The notes under the pieces: generated by a model
Told to the model about the DNA's origin: nothing
The model's input: the letters and a program-made list of their open reading frames with translations, nothing else
The model's database searches: none
Made by a program: the position numbers and the translations under genes
DNA from: Phenylobacterium sp.
GTDB lineage: Bacteria > Pseudomonadota > Alphaproteobacteria > Caulobacterales > Caulobacteraceae
Assembly: GCA_020401865.1 (NCBI GenBank)
Contig: JADCAS010000005.1
Span: forward strand, 62,001 to 126,000
DNA: 64,000 bases
Direction of reading: 5' to 3'
In this document: positions 62,454-64,000 of the stretch, piece after piece
Layout of the letters: every line of letters starts with the position of its first letter
Numbering within the stretch: the first letter of the stretch is position 1

Positions 62454-64000
62454 GTGACGAAAGGGGAGGGTCCGTTTCTCGGAGTGGGCCGTTCCCTGAC
62501 CGGGCGTGCTTGGGCAGCCCGGCCCGCTGCGGCGGAGCTTGTCCGCCGGCACCAGAATATTCTGGGCCTCAGCGAGCCCCTCGCCCGCGCCCTGGCCTCA
62601 AGGGGGGTGGGGCCGGAGGAGGGCGAGGTCTATCTCAACCCCACCCTCAAGGCTCAGTTCCCCGACCCTTCCTCCTTCCGGGATATGGACCGGGCGGCGG
62701 AAGTTCTGGTCGATGCGCTCGTGAGGGGCCGACCGATGGTGGTCTTCGCCGACTACGACGTCGACGGCGCCGCCAGCGCCGCTCAGCTGGTGCGCTGGAT
62801 GCGCGCCATGGGCAGCGAGGTTCCGATCTACATCCCCGACCGGGTCACGGAGGGCTATGGGCCCAGTCCCACTGTCTTCAGGACGCTGAAGGAGAAGGGG
62901 GCTGAGCTCGTCGTCACCCTCGACTGCGGCGCCGCGGCGGTGGATGCCCTCGAGACCGCCAGGGAGATCGGCCTCGACGTCGTTGTGATCGATCACCACC
63001 TGATGCGTCCGGGAGAGGTTCCGCCGGCCGCCGCCCTCGTCAATCCGAACCGACCCGACGACAATTCCGGGCAGGGAATGCTCGCCGCCGCTGGAGTGGC
63101 CTTTGTCCTTCTCGCCGCCCTGAACCGCGAGGCGCGCCGCCGGGGTCTCTTTGCAGACCGCCCGGAGCCCGACCTTCGCCAGTGGCTGGACCTCGCGGCC
63201 CTTGGCGCCGTGTGCGACGTCACCGCCCTGACCGGGTTCAACCGCGCGCTTACGGCCCAGGGGCTGAAGGTCATGTCACGGTGGGCCAATCCGGGCCTGA
63301 AGGCCCTCGCCGACATCGGCAAGGTCAGTGGACCTGCAACCACCTTCCACGCGGGTTTCATCCTGGGCCCGCGCATCAACGCTGGCGGCCGGATCGGGCG
63401 GTCGGACCTGGGCGCGCGCCTGCTGGCGACCGACGACCCGCAGGAGGCGGCCGCCCTCGCCGCCCAGCTGGATGAGCTGAACGGCCAGCGCAAGGCCGTG
63501 GAGCAGGCCGTTCTGGACGAAGCCGTGGCGATTCTGGAGGCGGATCGCAGCCATGAGTCTGCGCCGGTTTTGGTGGTCTCAGCGCCGGGCTGGCCCCCGG
63601 GCGTGATCGGCATCGTCGCCGGGCGGCTTCGGGAGCGATACCGACGCCCCGTCGTGGTGATCGGCGTCGATCTCGCCGCCGGAGTCGGCAAGGGGTCCGG
63701 GCGCTCCCAGCCTGGCGTGAACCTGGGCGCCGCGGTCCAGGCCGCCTTCGACGCCGGGATCCTCCTGTCGGGCGGGGGGCACGCCATGGCTGCGGGCCTG
63801 TCCATCCGACCGGACCGGATACCTGATCTGACCGACTACCTGACCGGCGCGCTGGGCGCGGCGCAGGCCAGGGCGCAGGAAGCGGACACCTTGGAGCTGG
63901 ACGCCCTGATCACGCCGAGGGGTGCGGACCGGACGCTGCTGGAGTCCTTCGCGCGCCTCGCCCCCTTTGGCCCAGGCAATCCTGAACCCCTCTTCGCCAC
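62454..64000 (+). CDS. recJ: Single-strand-DNA exonuclease RecJ (3' end off the window)
   Basis: 5'-3' single-strand exonuclease of recombination and repair. Starting from GTG at 62454 (MTKGEGPFLGVGRSLTGRAW), 515 codons are visible with no stop before the edge. The DHH-family motifs are FADYDVDGAASAAQLVRWM (motif I, D-D-D), VVTLDCGAAAVDALETA (motif II), VVVIDHHLMRPGEV (DHH, motif III) and NPNRPDDNSG. The DHHA1 region includes FILGPRINAGGRIGRSDLGA, GVIGIVAGRLRERYRRPVVV and ILLSGGGHAMAAGLSI. The C-terminal OB-fold segment is only begun (LAPFGPGNPEPLF). Confidence 0.95.
   Translation, partial: MTKGEGPFLGVGRSLTGRAWAARPAAAELVRRHQNILGLSEPLARALASRGVGPEEGEVYLNPTLKAQFPDPSSFRDMDRAAEVLVDALVRGRPMVVFADYDVDGAASAAQLVRWMRAMGSEVPIYIPDRVTEGYGPSPTVFRTLKEKGAELVVTLDCGAAAVDALETAREIGLDVVVIDHHLMRPGEVPPAAALVNPNRPDDNSGQGMLAAAGVAFVLLAALNREARRRGLFADRPEPDLRQWLDLAALGAVCDVTALTGFNRALTAQGLKVMSRWANPGLKALADIGKVSGPATTFHAGFILGPRINAGGRIGRSDLGARLLATDDPQEAAALAAQLDELNGQRKAVEQAVLDEAVAILEADRSHESAPVLVVSAPGWPPGVIGIVAGRLRERYRRPVVVIGVDLAAGVGKGSGRSQPGVNLGAAVQAAFDAGILLSGGGHAMAAGLSIRPDRIPDLTDYLTGALGAAQARAQEADTLELDALITPRGADRTLLESFARLAPFGPGNPEPLFA

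Overview
The window is GC-rich chromosomal DNA from an alphaproteobacterium, most likely a member of the Caulobacterales (Caulobacter/Phenylobacterium group). The evidence is the gene content and order: an HdaA-type DnaA homologue, a bacterial aminoacyl-tRNA-protein transferase, C4-pathway haem synthesis (hemA as ALA synthase, plus a HemB lacking the zinc cysteines), a bc1 chaperone–yceD–plsX–fabH–ihfA–merR run, class I PHA synthase, and an aminotransferase–hom–glpX–recJ run. Genes are tightly packed, with many ATGA or GTGA stop/start overlaps. The genus is inference from gene content, not from an alignment.

Layout. 1-5660 (minus): outer-membrane biogenesis, surA (cut by the left edge), lptD, lptG, lptF. 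5795-8414 (plus): pepA, holC, an I78 peptidase-inhibitor-like lipoprotein and a VOC protein. 8431-10919: an ABC-F ATPase (minus), then ndk with a terminator. 10974-14136 (plus): acyl-CoA dehydrogenase, class III CoA-transferase and enoyl-CoA hydratase. 14139-24025: purM, rnd, yccF-like, a hydroxyacid dehydrogenase, ppx, ppk, hdaA, bpt and motB. 24101-25473: a 3-hydroxyisobutyrate dehydrogenase-like gene and a GNAT gene. 25484-33172 is the accessory region, described below. 33173-38740: hemB, a three-gene valine-degradation operon, and hemA. 38848-44341: glyA, nrdR, ribD (reductase half only), ribE, ribH, nusB, thiL and an unknown. 44570-46684: hppA, a proton-pumping pyrophosphatase. 46812-51505: bamE, then the bc1 chaperone-to-merR run and tRNA-Pro(GGG). 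51511-53936: a DUF2842 protein, ctaA, rplM and rpsI. 54019-58826: argC, msrB, an unknown membrane lipoprotein, phaC and a small lipoprotein. 58935-64000: aminotransferase, hom, glpX and recJ (cut by the right edge).

The part most worth attention is 25474-33172, which sits between the GNAT gene and the 3' end of intact hemB. It holds a type III restriction-modification pair (res, mod), a protein that looks like a PUA/EVE-type reader fused to a GIY-YIG-type nuclease domain, and an XRE-Fic pair of the 'mobile mystery' A/B type behind a 27-bp palindromic operator. Two extra copies of the hemB 3' end separate these modules. One is about 97% identical to the intact gene over 236 bp. The other is decayed and internally deleted. 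The simplest reading is repeated insertion of defence-type cargo at the hemB 3' end, with the oldest scar farthest from hemB. No integrase or transposase gene is visible.

Elsewhere the genes are mostly housekeeping. Other points to check are the reductase-only ribD together with the lack of ribBA in the riboflavin cluster, a strong leader hairpin before hppA, a near-consensus FixK/FNR box before hemA, and a CtrA-like box between motB and its divergent neighbour.
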